Of a stretch of 64,000 nucleotides of DNA, positions 10,906-22,850 are shown in pieces (position 1 is the stretch's first letter; every line of letters starts with the position of its first letter). The position numbers and the translations under genes were made by a program. Below the pieces are notes generated by a model. It ran no database searches and was not told the origin of the DNA. It worked only from the letters and a program-made list of their open reading frames with translations. This stretch comes from Gentiana macrophylla (lineage: Eukaryota > Streptophyta > Magnoliopsida > Gentianales > Gentianaceae), in assembly GCA_026214975.1 (NCBI GenBank), contig CM047809.1:27293375-27357374 (forward strand). Direction: 5' to 3'.

Positions 10906-12394
10906 TTAAAGGAAAAGGATTTTTCTTTAAACCCTATAAATAATGGGCATTTAAACCCTTCAAAAGTGGACAATTAATGAAAATACAGGCAACCCTCGCC
11001 AATTTATCGACAACATTATTGTTCTTGCATCTTCATAACTTCTTCATCTTGTTCTTGAGCATTATGGGAGAAATCACTCATTTTAGCTAGATATCCACCG
11101 TTAAAATTAACCAAACCCATTGGTGCTACGATCCGACCGTGATCAATATGTCATGAAAATTTTGTATAAGGTCCATAAATGTTGAGTGTGCATTCGTGAG
11201 ACCAAATGGCATAACTATAAACTCATAATGCCCATACTTAGGTCGAAAGTCAGCTTGTGATATATTTCTCACTAACCTTCAACCGATGATAACCCGGCCT
11301 TAAGTCTATATTAGAAAAGTATCCCTTCCTCAAGTTGGTTAAACAAAGTCATCTATCCTCAAGAGTGGATACTTATTCTTAATGGTCAACTTATTCAACT
11401 CCCTCGTAGTCTATATACATCCTCATACTCCCATCTTTCTTCTTAACAAACAAACCTGAGCTCCCTACGGTGATGTACTAGGCCCGATTATCTTCTTTCC
11501 TAACATGATCGCCAAATGCTTTTTTAACTCAACCAACTTTGTTGGAGCCATCCTATACGGTGCCTTAGCAATCGGTTTTGCTTTTGGGAATCGTGTCTAT
11601 GGTGAATTCAATCACCCCGCGAGGCATATCTCCCGATAACCCATCGTTATACATCGATACTCATTCACTACATGGATATCCTTTAACTTTGGGCCTTCTT
11701 AGCCGTGATTCTACCAAAGAACAAAAGGCATCCCATCCTTGATGCACTTCCTTAGTCGCTTCTAAGACTTGAAATGATATGGTAACGCCTTTATCTTAGA
11801 GTACTTAGCATTTCCTTGGTAGTAATGTAAGGTCTTTTCTAGTGTCTTAAAATCACTTTCTTATCCTTGCGTGTCTACGTGAACATGATTCTTTGACAAC
11901 CAATCTATACCCAAGATGACGCTAAAACCTCAGAAAGTCCAACACTACAAAATCATACTCACACTTATACTTCCCAACTTGTATCTTACAATCGAGGTAT
12001 CATCATATCAACCTTAAGTCTCCCAAAGCGTGTCATGATAGATAAAGGTTTCCTTAACTTCCCAAAAGGCATCATAAGTTGCTCACCTACCTTATCGACA
12101 CAAACGTGTTCAAGCTACCGGTGTCAAACAAAGCAGATATAGGTAAACCTCCTACTGTAATAAGGCATAACAAGTATGTAAACAAGTATTCAAGAAACGC
12201 GTGAATAATTTAAGAAAATAATAAAACTAAAACAGTAATCTAAACTTTGAGGTACTCGCCACAACACCATCCTTTGTCTCATAAACTATCGCGCCTATAG
12301 GAAAACCTTACTGGCCTCTAGCTCGCTTCTCCCTATCGATGGTCCGAAGTCGCTTCAATTATGACTTGTACCTTCTCACGGGTAGTCCTGACCA
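10906..12394 (-). pseudogene. Gypsy (chromovirus-like) protease-reverse transcriptase
   Basis: Minus strand, read across many breaks. ILGIDWLSKNH (about 11918-11886) is the protease tail motif. The RT follows with APYRMAP and LVELKKHL (about 11570), RELNKLTIKNKYPL-RIDD (about 11420-11350), [15 protein letters not shown] and TFMDL (11233-11160), and F-H-DILI (about 11156-11141), where the usual F-x-DD active site has lost one Asp. The left end near 10905 is cut by a Copia remnant. The matching gag is at 14323-15840, beyond an inserted LTR. RNase H and integrase are absent. Confidence 0.82.
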
Positions 12395-14322
12395 TGTTTT
12401 TGAAATAAGGTCCTAAACCCAATCGGTTGGGACCGGATCCGACCGGTCGGATCATTTCTACTATTTCTTTGTGATTATACATACATATAAATAGCTTTTC
12501 GTTGTCATATATTTGTTCTTTAAAGAACCAATTATGAATTGTTATATGATAATGTCCTTCATTTTAAATCGTGATGATAGAAACCATGATAAAGCGACAT
12601 TATGATTTAGATCTCTAATATCTTTAATAAGTTTGTTACTTAAATGTCTCTAGGCTTATGTACTATTAAACCGGCATTGATAAGACAAACAAAGCAGCAC
12701 GATTAAATGTCTCTCGCTTTTGGCGGCAGTAGATAGATCTCGCTCATCGAAGTGTGTAGACACTTGGACTATACGTGGAAATGCGGTATTGTAGAATGCG
12801 ACGTTAGATCGACCCACTTACACGCTAATGTCACACTGCGTGACGGTTGTGTAATTATCCTAAGACTGAGTCTTTATGGCATCATGGTGTGGATTTTCAT
12901 TCTTTGACACCATTGAGGTTTCTTAGCCACGTGACGATCACGCGGTAGTTGATTGGGTGTGATATCAAGCTACGCGGAGTATGCATGTTTGGTCGTCCGG
13001 GAATCGCTGCACTCTAATAAGTAGGGTGAATATCCCAAAGGACCTTCTTATAAGGAATGTCTTACTCTCATGAATCTTTGCAAAGTGGAAGTAAATGAGT
13101 TACTTCGAGAGAGCATGATGTCCAGATTATAAGATACGGTCATTGATGTTTGACACTGACGCATTTAATCGTGATGGATATTATTACAAATGATAGATTA
13201 TATTTACACGGTAAATCGCTTTCACATGAAATGTAGTAGTCATTGCATTTGACTCTTCCGATGATCGGGGTCACGTGTGTTGCTGACGCTATCCCGTGAT
13301 CGTTAGGGCACGGCGACATTTTCGTAATTTGCACTTTGTGCCTACGACCAACATATTCGAAGCCTATCGGGTCACACACATATGAACATCAAGTCGGATT
13401 AAAATGTGGTTATAGTTGATAACCAAATAAGGAAATAATTTATCTCATACTATAAATGTTATAAATGGTAAATTAATATGGTGGTATTTATTTATTATGA
13501 ATAAATAAGATACAATATATTAATTATTTTGATTAATTAAATATATACATGTGTTGAAATTATTTGTGTATATTGATACACATGTATTTTGTAAATTAAT
13601 TAATCATAATATTATATTAATTAAAGAATATTCCGATGCCAATTTGTGGCTAAAGTGTGGCGCCTAATATTAGTATATAAAGATATACTACAGTGTGAAT
13701 TTAATTAATGAGATTTCCATATATTAATATTCGATATTAATTGATTTTGAAAAATAGATTTATGGTAATAAGATAAATATAGTCAATATATGATAATGAC
13801 AATATATTGGAAATATATTCAATATAAGATATTGAATATTAATGGAGATAAATCAATCAAATATATTTTCCTTATTTTTTAGGAAAATGTTTTTTCTCCT
13901 CAATCTACTAAGAAGCTTCTCCCATCGATTGAGATTTGAAAGTGGCACCCCAACCCCAATAAAAAGGAGGTTTGGCTAGCTCTTTTGTACATCACAATTC
14001 CAAGAGCTAATAGTTCTTGTGAAAAAATAGAGAGCATCTTAGAGAGAGTTTTGAGAGAGAGAAAATGTCGGTCTAGCAACCGAGTTTTTCCGGGTAGTAA
14101 TCCATGACGGGATTCCGTGGGTCGTTTCTGTGGATCACCAAGAGAGGCCGAATGTTTGGGCGGCTCAGGCAATGCTACTCTCTTTAGACGGTCAAAGGCC
14201 GATCTTTTAGATCAAGCAAGGTAACCACCGCCTACTACTTATTTGTTTATTGCTTAAACGGTCGATCCTGGTTAAAAGGAAATAAATTTTGAATTCGCCT
14301 GCTCCCACGAGATTTCCCAACA
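12395..14322 (+). repeat. Solo LTR of family C, inserted in Gypsy gag-pol
   Basis: It starts TGTTTTTGAA and ends CCCAACA. Along its whole length it aligns with the solo LTR at 40884-42694 in the opposite orientation: CCTAAACCCAATCGG near the start, GTAGACACTTGGACTATACG near the middle, and AAAAGGAAAT near the end. It splits the minus-strand gag zinc knuckle from protease/RT (CFRCG-TSH on one side, MVRTTREK-like on the other). No clear TSD remains (GACCA left, CACGT right). No internal region is attached, so it is a solo LTR. Confidence 0.8.
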
Positions 14323-15020
14323 CACGTGTGATGTGCTACCACAACGGAAACAAGCTTTGTGCCCGAACGGCACTCTCCTATACGAGATTGGCCAAACACG
14401 GAACACAATGGTGGATGTGTTGTACCCGGTTGCGGCCGCTTCTTGAACCTCTCGAGGTGGAGCCTGCTCTATGCCCCCGGCCCGAGCCGGGCGGCTCTTC
14501 ATATACTTCTTTGAAGCTTTGGCATCACGGGTCTTAATCTTCAAACATTTGTTCAACAAATTAGCCATAGTCTTTGGCATGTCCTTCGCCAAATGATCCA
14601 TAATATCCTTGGATAGTCCCTCCATAAATGAGACCCTTACTTGATTCACTTGCCATCACCGTGGGTACGCATTTCCCAACTCGTGGAACCTTCTCTCGAT
14701 ACTCTAAGATCGATATGCCTTCTGACAAATGTGATAAAATTCATTTTCCTTTTCCGACCTTTGAGCTATTAGAGTAATCCATCCATAAAAGTCGCCTTAA
14801 ACTCATTCCAATCATATCTTACCACCTGTGTTCTCGATCATAGCTACCACACTCGGGCGGTACCTATCGAAGAAATCCTCGCTAAGTTTGCCCACCTATC
14901 TCGGGCCAATCTCATTTGTCCGAAATTCCATTCAACAAATTCTTAACCAAATTGTCACCACAATACAATGATGGTCCTTCCATTGAAAAGTCAATCCTCG
15001 CCTTGTTGACATCTAAAAAC
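14323..15020 (-). pseudogene. Gypsy gag with zinc knuckle, 3' part
   Basis: The minus ORF 14649-14323 reads VRVSFMEGLSKDIMDHLAKD, then a basic region, then CFRCGSTSH, the first half of a C-x2-C-x4-H-x4-C knuckle that is interrupted by the inserted LTR. Upstream, with stops, 15020-14650 reads KARIDFSMEGPSLYCGDNL, WMDYS and YREK-PR-G-AYP-like blocks typical of Gypsy gag. The gag is fragmented by stops and by the LTR. Confidence 0.75.
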
Positions 15021-15839
15021 CTTTGATATCATCACATTCTCATCACCGTAAGTGGTAGGGCCTCGAGGTACATGGTGACGGGTAGGCTCCTTGTATATGA
15101 TAAGCAAGTTGGTGCCTCGAGGTGGGTATGGATAGGCATCAAAGCATGGACGGTATGGGTGATATCTTTGTCGAGGTGGTAAGGATCTTTTGGTTGGTGT
15201 GGTGGTGGGTAGGATGCATGATAAGATGTATATGGCTCAAGTCGGTTTATACATGGAAGGTGGGTGATAGGATGTATAAAGGGGTAAGTATACGGTAAAG
15301 GGTGGTGGTGGTGGATAGATACATGGGCGTGTGGATATGATGAGTGGTAAGGTGGATAAATGGATGGTTGTGGTGTATATCTCAAAGGTGGATAGAAAGT
15401 GGGATAAGGCGGTAGCCGAGGGGTGAGTGTATATGGATGTGGATGCATTAAAAGAGGTGGCAATGGAGTGGGTAAAAGATAGTGATCTCACCTATAATGA
15501 GGGTGTTGGTGGTCTGAGGTGCTATTGATGAGGTTAATGTACCTATAACTCGATGTAGAAACAAAGGGCTTGCATAGTCTCACTCGGATGTTCGCCTCGG
15601 CGCCCCTCGACTGGCCCCACACTCCTAACTATCCTCGATCCTCCCGAGTCAATCCTGACTCAACTCCAACCTGCTCGTAAACTTGTAAACCCCGACTCCT
15701 CGACCTCACTGAGTCCCAAAGGCATCTTGTAGTCTTCTTTTACCGGTGCCATATGAAATAAGGAAAGATAAGGTAAGTTGTTAAAGAAACTTATAAGATT
15801 CAATTTAAGCTATGAACTTAGACGTAAGATAACAACTTC
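15021..15839 (-). pseudogene. Gypsy gag N-terminal region with Pro/Tyr/His-rich tract
   Basis: The minus ORF 15463-15032 (143 codons) is very rich in Pro, Tyr and His (YPPLRYTPQPSIYPPYHSSY-like), with no globular domain. A second frame of the same strand is also open. The underlying DNA is a degenerate GGTGG/TGGAT-type repeat. It lies between the PBS-proximal region and the gag core, so it is probably a disordered N-terminal gag extension expanded by slippage. It may be non-coding. Confidence 0.5.
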
Positions 15840-15851
15840 TTTCTGATACCA
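15840..15851 (-). other. Primer binding site of the Gypsy element
   Basis: The minus strand reads TGGTATCAGAAA, a 10-of-12 match to the tRNA-iMet PBS. It lies 4 bases inside the LTR end at 15856 and shows that the element runs on the minus strand. Confidence 0.75.
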
Positions 15852-15855
15852 GCTT

Positions 15856-17878
15856 TGACGCCCCATTCCCGGACACCGAGTCCTTATCCTGAAAAAACGC
15901 CCGGCATGCATATATTATCTATATAAATAATAAAAGTAATATATACGTAAGTCTAGTAGCGATCAAACCAGAGTAAAGCAAAAAAAATTAAAACCAAAGA
16001 AAATACTCATGAATGTCAAAAGACAAACAAAACGGATCAACCACTCCACTCCACGTCTAAGAAAATGAAAAGACAAACAATGAAGTAAATGTTGTCCAAC
16101 TCCTACATCCCAATGAAAAGAAATGACAAAAGTCTAACTCCTCAAACAATAAATTTTTATCTCCCCAACGTTAATATAAATGCATAATGTAAATTGATAA
16201 CATCGCCATATATCTCGAAAGCTCAAACATTAGTCTGGCCATTGCCATCCTCATAACCATAGTCGCCAAACCGCCAATCACCTTCTCGGATGGGAAAATT
16301 ATAAGGGTAAGCACCGCTGCACTTAGTAAGAGGTAGAATAAACGGATACACAAGAATATACAAATAATATATATATATAACATAATAAGTTCTACAGACA
16401 CTACCACGTTGGTTGTAATAGAAGATCTCACTCTCTCTTTACTAGATCAGATAGTATAACCTTGCTCAAGTAGGTTTGTTGCAACAAGATCAAAGGACAC
16501 TACGTATGGTGAACACCGCACCATAACACAGCTTAGCACCTCAAGAGAACGGATGTTCTCATGAGGAAGATCACACGAGTCCCTTGGCATCGCACTCAAG
16601 TGGAGAGGTTCAATACTTCACCCTACTTAACATTAAACGTGCCTTACCAATGATAATGAGGTTTTAACTTTTATACACAACACATATGTGTATTACGAAT
16701 TTAATCTAACCACCCGATTCAATCACATAAAAAAGGCTTCCTAAGGACTTATAGTCCCAAACAATCTAATTAAGCTACCTAGCACGTTGTAAAAGAATCA
16801 TTGACTACTAAGCCAATGTCCTACAAGGCCTAAATAGTCGCCTTTCGGTGCTCCCACCTTCTTCCTGCAGATGGTCTCAATTGTGGTGCTGAGCCGAGGC
16901 TACCAGAAGTCGATGTTAGACATTGCCATTTAACAGTTATTACCCAAAAATGAAAAACATACCACACAACATAAGGTTGTACACAAGAAAAATACCAGAA
17001 ATATGGTGAACATGCACTTTGGCGCCCGCCAAAACCTCCTTGGCGCCCTTCAAGAGGGAAATGTAACACTCTGCTTCCATTTGGCGCCGCCAAGTCCTCA
17101 CAAGACATCCCGTTGTCACAGTATCATTGGTGCCAGCCAAAGCTTATTTAACAGAGCCATCCTGAATATTTCTGCTCGGCTTGGCGCCCACCAAAGTCGG
17201 GTTTGGTATCCGCCAATCGACGGAATTACGCAGTTCACTGCTTGCAAGGCTTAAAACAATGTGAATTCATTCGTAACTAATTCCCAACCTTATTCCAACA
17301 AAATCCTCGCAATTTAAACAACAATATACCAAGTATAAACACCAAACTGCTTAAGAACACCCATTTACCGTAATTGCAAATAAAAGCGATCCAAAAGTGA
17401 TTTGAAAGCAAAAGGCTTGAATTCTTCGATTCCACAACTTTTATGAACAATCAACTATTCGTAAACGATATATTACGATTACTAAAACCCTTTACACCAA
17501 TAAAACTCACTTAAATTCGCAAGAACGATCAAAATTTCCAACTCCTAAAAGATGAAAACTTATGATTTACGAATCGTTGGTATGGAAACGGTCGCCCGAT
17601 GAGATCTAATCACTTCTCCCATGCGTGGTCTCGCACAAACAAATGAAGAATTAGCCAAGAATTGATGTTTCTCTATCTCCCTTCTCTCTCCTCGCCGCTT
17701 CTTTTTTTTTTATCTCAAAAAACATGAGTCGTGAAAGTGAGGGGATTACGAAAGTTTATTTCATCAAATACCCAATTATTCACTCTTTAATAAATAAATC
17801 TTTTATTAATTTATTTTAGGTAAACATAATATGAAATAAATAATTTTAAATCTCGCCATTTATGTTACCCTTCTTACA
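15856..17878 (-). repeat. 5' LTR of the minus-strand Gypsy element
   Basis: The PBS-proximal end on the minus strand is GGACTCGGTGTCCGGGAATG followed by GGGCGTCA, typical of Del/Tekay-type chromoviruses. The outer end is placed at 17878, where the minus strand reads TGTAAGAAGGGTAACA; this choice is tentative. The U3 part contains a cluster of palindromic TTGGCGCC motifs (17018-17216). Reading frames within it are not gag-pol and are probably meaningless. Confidence 0.6.
17018..17216. repeat. Six-copy palindromic TTTGGCGCC-GCCAAA motif array
   Basis: TTTGGCGCCCGCCAAAA at 17018, CTTGGCGCCCTTCAAG at about 17038, ATTTGGCGCCGCCAAG at about 17080, ATTGGTGCCAGCCAAAG at about 17127, CTTGGCGCCCACCAAAG at about 17179 and TTTGGTATCCGCCAATC at 17200. 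Each is a near-dyad. The array sits in the presumed U3 of the Gypsy LTR, where binding sites would be expected. Confidence 0.65.
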
Positions 17879-18745
17879 AATTGGATGCTAATCAGACGTA
17901 GACCCGACTCAGAAAATGAGAGAAAATAATTGTATTCAATGAATAAAGTTATTTTATTTGTAATGATGAGGAATCAATTAATCAACTCATGCCTTTATTT
18001 TATACCTAAAACTAAAGGATTTCATTAAAACTAAGAAACATATTACAACACCGACCAACGCCGAACCCAAATTGAACATAACCCGGATCACTACCAAATT
18101 TTGGACTATAGCCACAAACGAAAAGAAAAGAAAAAGACAATGGAAACCCATGTCGACCAAATTCTACCTCGTAGAGGACTTGATTTGGTATCGAACACAA
18201 TATTTAACCTTTTTCATAAAGATAAAAGGACATAGACAAATCTAAAACTAAAAGACAACCCGGAAAGAACGATCAGAATCACCCAATCCAACACACAAAG
18301 AACAAACAAACATAAAACAACCACTTCGAAAAGTCGCCACCAAGAAGTCACCCAACCACTACCATCGCCGCTAACCATCGTAAAATTCGCAAGCAGTTAA
18401 GACCGAACTCGACAACGGGTCATAAATCCACCGGAAAACCCACATGAAAGCCGAATAAACATCCGCGAACCACCGGAGTTTTCCACCGAAAACGAGATCC
18501 GACCGCCACCACAAAAGCAACAACCGCGATGGTCTAAAACCCAATGAAACCAAAAGAGTCGACAAACAAAACCACTTTTGACAAAGAAAAGAGGCAAAAA
18601 CAGTTAAGAACATGCAAGGCCGATAAACAAGAACAAAGAAAAAAATACTCTAACTCCCAAGAGAGATCATCTTAAACAACAACAAAGAAAAGAGAAAACG
18701 AGGACAAAACTAAAAGAGACGGAAGGAAAAAGAGGGGTGACGCTT
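17879..18745 (-). other. Possible LINE-like or gene 3' segment, unassigned
   Basis: The minus strand has long T/G-rich open stretches (18613-18371, 80 codons, and an overlapping 66-codon frame) and a downstream 'ttaatgaaatcc' and 'aataaagg' region, resembling a LINE 3' UTR. No RT or endonuclease motif is visible. The plus strand is strongly A-rich. It could equally be an untranslated relic. The ORFs should not be treated as genes. Confidence 0.25.
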
Positions 18746-18756
18746 AGGTCAGAATG

Positions 18757-19145
18757 AACCTAAGTATTCGATTCGATCCGAGTATTCGCTCAAAAGCTCG
18801 ATTCGGCTCATTTCGTGGGTCCGAACTTCGTTCGAACCTTACAAATTAGATATTCGTGGTCGAGCCGAACATGTTCAAACATGTTCGCCCGGATATCATA
18901 AATTCATATACAGCCCGAGCCGAACATGTTTTTTAAAACCGAAATAACATGTTCTCGATTTTTTTAAAACTCCACTGAGCCGAACATGTTCGAACGGTTC
19001 GACATGTTCGAGCCAAACCGAGCCGAGCTTTTTTCCCCAAATACCTGCATCAAACCCGAGCCTGAATAATGAAATATAAGACTCGCCATTTCGAGCCGAG
19101 CCGAGCCTAAGGTTCGAACACACGAGCCGAGCCGAACCCCGCCAG
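18757..19145. repeat. GAGCCGA / ACATGTTCG motif cluster
   Basis: About ten copies of GAGCCGA(A/G), often followed by the palindromic ACATGTTCGAAC-like motif, are scattered over 390 bases (for example 18863, 18909, 18978, 19012, 19096, 19124). The resulting minus ORFs are low-complexity readings of this repeat. This type of CG-rich motif cluster occurs in plant repeats but I cannot name the family. Confidence 0.55.
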
Positions 19146-21540
19146 TGATTCTGAGGCTGTCTGGCCAACAGCTTAATGACGCCGGCAACCCATAGCCACC
19201 GGGCGCCGGAAGATCTAAGATCCGGAAGAGGTCTGCTAGGTTAGAGAGAAGGAGGAGACAGATTTAAGAGAGAGAAAAGATTTAGTACCCATGATTTGTT
19301 CAACTCATGCCTACATGTTTAATAAATATAATTAAATATACCCATCAAAATGTTAAGTACTCTCATCCCAAAATATAAGATGTTTTAGAATTTCAAGGTA
19401 GCATTTTTACGATTTTTTCGCACTTCTATTTTATGTCTTTAAAAATTACTATTTTGACAATAACAAGAAATAAAGTAGAAAGTTAGCTAATTTTTAAATG
19501 TCACATTTAAAATATTTTTAAATAACATGATATTAAAATATTTTTTATAGGAAAGGGCAAGATAAAAAATTAAAAAATTAAAAATTGGCGCTGCTGTACA
19601 TTCGCGTCCTTCAACTTTTTTTCCATCAATTTTTAAATATTTACATCTTTTAATCTAAATCTCAATACTTACTTAAAATTTCACCGATTTTATTAATTTT
19701 TCACGCCTTCGATTCGGAGACTGATTCGATATCGTTACATCGTTATAAGCTTCACTATTGGAATTCACACCTGCTGAATTTCTATAATAATCCTAAACAA
19801 ATTAATTTCGATAACGAATTTCAATAATAAGTAATTTTAACAGGATTTTCAAAATTACATCTAATACTTATTTAACGCTGCCTCAAAATAAAGAGAATAA
19901 AAAGAATAAAAAATTGGTGAAATTTTTTCAAATTCGTAGTTCTCAGATCATAGATATAAGATTTAAAAGATTTGATAAGAGAGAATTTGCTTTTTTTTTG
20001 TTGGTAAAAATGGCGCCAGAATAAAAAAATTGTCCTTTATGAAAAAAATTTAAAAATTTGTTGCCTTCTTTAATCACTTAAATATTTTGCTTCTTCCCAA
20101 ATCTCCATAAATAAAGTAAAACGAAGAAGGAAACATTTTAAATTTTCTCCATAAAATTTATGTCTCTCTTCCGGTTCCTTTTACCGTGCAAAACTCGGGT
20201 AATTCTTTCCTAATCATTCTATTTACACCGTAGATACACATAGACAGTTTAAATTTGAGTTGAAACTGTATGGTCTAAATTCATCTACATGTTTCATTTT
20301 TTAAATTGACTCATCATAGAAAACTTTCCGTAAAACCCTATACGAAGGAAAACACTTTTTCCTTAAATTGTTTGAAAGATCTTGGGAGAGACGGATTACA
20401 TTAACATAATGAACGGCAATAATGTAGTAGTTGGAATGGATTGTTATAGACAAAATATAGAAAAGGAGAGTTTGCCTTCTTAGTTTCTATTTTAACGTAA
20501 CGTACCATCAATTGCTTTCCTTCTGTCAGAGGTTTACGTGTAGGGCGCCAATACAAATACATATGGGAAAGTTATCGCGCGCTGGTAAATTTACGCGCAT
20601 GGTCGACTGATTAAACGATCGTAACCCACACGCTTTTAAATACGTAATCAAGTTATGCGCAGCGCAGATGCCACACTACACTGCTTCCACACACGCGAGA
20701 CACACACAATAATCTCCCTACATATAGGGGTGGAGATTTTCGCAAAAATGAGATTTGATTCTCGTAAAATGATATAAATATAATCATATATCATAACGAA
20801 TGACATAATAATTATCTATACCGCTGATTATGTGGAATCTGATGGATTATGAAATAAAGAATCATTATCAACACAGTAGTTGATTATCAGATTCGCTTTG
20901 TCGCACAACGATTTTGGTGTATCATTATATTTAGAATAATGATACGCCAAGACTATACATTCACAGAAACCAAGACAAACCACAACACGCCGCAGATTAT
21001 CGATTAAAGCTTATAAATTATTTATTATATTACGCCGATTATATTATATAAGATATCGCAGATAGTTAAATAATGGATTTATCACTACTCTTATATTTAA
21101 AACTTTGTAGAATACATATAAGATTAAACCTAGAAAGTCCTGTGACTCGTCTTCATGTCACGTCCCATTAACCTTTGTACGATATACCTAACACTCCATT
21201 TCCGTCTATTATTGCTTTACATTGTCGCTTTCATGAAAGGAAATTTCAAACTGTATCTTTTCAAATTGATACTTTGATATTAAAATATGATTTTTTTTTC
21301 AAAACGCTTTGTGTCATACAGTAATATATTTTATTTTCCTAAAAAAAAGTAATATATTTTATTATTATCGATTAAAATATATGATTCTTATTGATCCGCA
21401 ATGTTCACTATTAATAGAAATATGTTGTGAAAGACGTGGATGATATACCTAATTAATTCATATATCATATTAGTTAGTATATATCTTACCTTGTCCTCCT
21501 CGTTAGTATTAAATTTGCATCCTTTCCTTGGTCGTTCGTT
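19146..21540. other. AT-rich intergenic sequence, nothing recognised
   Basis: A short GC-rich block (19150-19230) is followed by about 2.3 kb of AT-rich sequence. No long ORF and no retroelement motif was seen. Scattered GGCGCCA/TGGCGC motifs occur at about 19585, 20010 and 20545. A run of GCGCGC/ACGCGCA words lies at 20575-20700. Confidence 0.5.
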
Positions 21541-22850
21541 TTGTCTTTCTTCTTTTTTTTTTTTTTTTTTTCGCTAAGAAAACGACGCCGTATCAATCCA
21601 ATGCTTTTTTTTATTCTTTCAAAGTAGAAACGACGTCGTATTGATTTGCAGACGGCATATCACATCAACGCGCTTATCACTGCGTTTTGATTTGAGCATT
21701 CAATTCTCGATTCGAGTTTGGAAATTTTTAATTTTGTTGTTATGTAGCTTTTACTGCTTATCCAAACTCGCCGTTTTTTCGCAAGACACGCAAGCATTTC
21801 GATCTTCACTAGCGCTTAGACGCTTTTCTAAGATCAAGAGGTTCACGTTTTTTTATTTTCGCAAAGCCGAATTTATCGCACATAAAACTATAACCTACAG
21901 ATAAAAATAAGCAAACCGTGATCGACGGGTGCGCTTTTAACATGCATGTATGCTTTTAGTTTTGATGGCTAATATTCCAAGTTTATAAGCATAAAGTTGC
22001 ATCTTTGGTAGTACGCTTTTATGCGACGCTTTGGTCGTCGCTATACCAAAATTTTTGTCTTTTCCTCTTTTTTTTTTTTTTTTTTTTTTTTGGTTACAGA
22101 AAACGTAAGTCAGATGATTTTGCAGACTGTTATCACATCAACGTGTTTATCAATAGGTTTTTATTTGAAGCATTCAATTTTGATTCGAGTTTCGAAATTT
22201 TAATTCATAAGTTATTATGTAGTTTTATTGGTACATCAAAAACTGGTTTAATTTTTTGTGCACGGCGTGCATTTGATCTTCGTAATTTTTGGTTAAGTAA
22301 AACAAAGTCGATGATTTGGCACGGTGCCACAAAACTACTAGAAAATAAAATATTGTAAAATTAGACAAATGAACGGTAATGCTCATTCGATCTACGATAC
22401 ATAAAAATAAAAACGAGATCCAACTCCCATTTATCTTACTTATCCTTCTGTTAATTTACTTTGATAAAATATAAGAAAATGAAAATCTTCCGAACCTTTC
22501 TTTTTTATTTCTTTTTATTAGTATTAGTTAAATAAGTAATCGATACTTAATAATATTCTACTTAACTAACAATTTATTTATTCGAGTTTGGGAAATTTTA
22601 ATTTTGTTTTTATGTAGTTTTTATTGGCTCACGTAAACTCTATTGACTTTTTTTGCATCTAAGGTGCATTTTGATCTTCGTGATTTTTTCCCACATGTAA
22701 CCTTTCACGCAACACGCAGACATATTGTCACCTCTAGAGATGGTTTAAATGCTTTTCAAGCATCAAGAGTTGATATCTTCTTTATTTTTGCTAAAGTAAA
22801 TTTATTGCAGATATAAAACTATAATCGGTATAAGATAAAGTGAGGGCACA
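21541..22850 (+). repeat. Degenerate three-copy tandem repeat (~400-470 bp)
   Basis: Copies start near 21640, 22110 and 22560. Each contains ATTCGAGTTT (21710, 22183, 22579), then 'aattttgtt..tatgtag.ttt', 'gcatt.gatctt' and, in copies one and three, 'aagatcaagag/aagcatcaagag' followed by ATAAAACTATAA. Poly-T tracts precede copy one (about 21550) and copy two (about 22068-22091). ORFs in the array are not conserved between copies and look non-coding. Confidence 0.6.

Noticed and set aside
13140..14172. Minus ORFs inside the family C LTR
   Set aside because: LTR sequence; frames are not shared with the sister LTR at 40884-42694.
15237..15491. Second Ser/Thr-rich frame over the same DNA as the Pro/Tyr-rich gag frame
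   Set aside because: Alternative reading of the same degenerate repeat; only one, if any, can be used.
18371..18613. 80-codon hydrophobic minus ORF as a membrane protein
   Set aside because: Low-complexity T/G-rich stretch with no start context and no partner exons.
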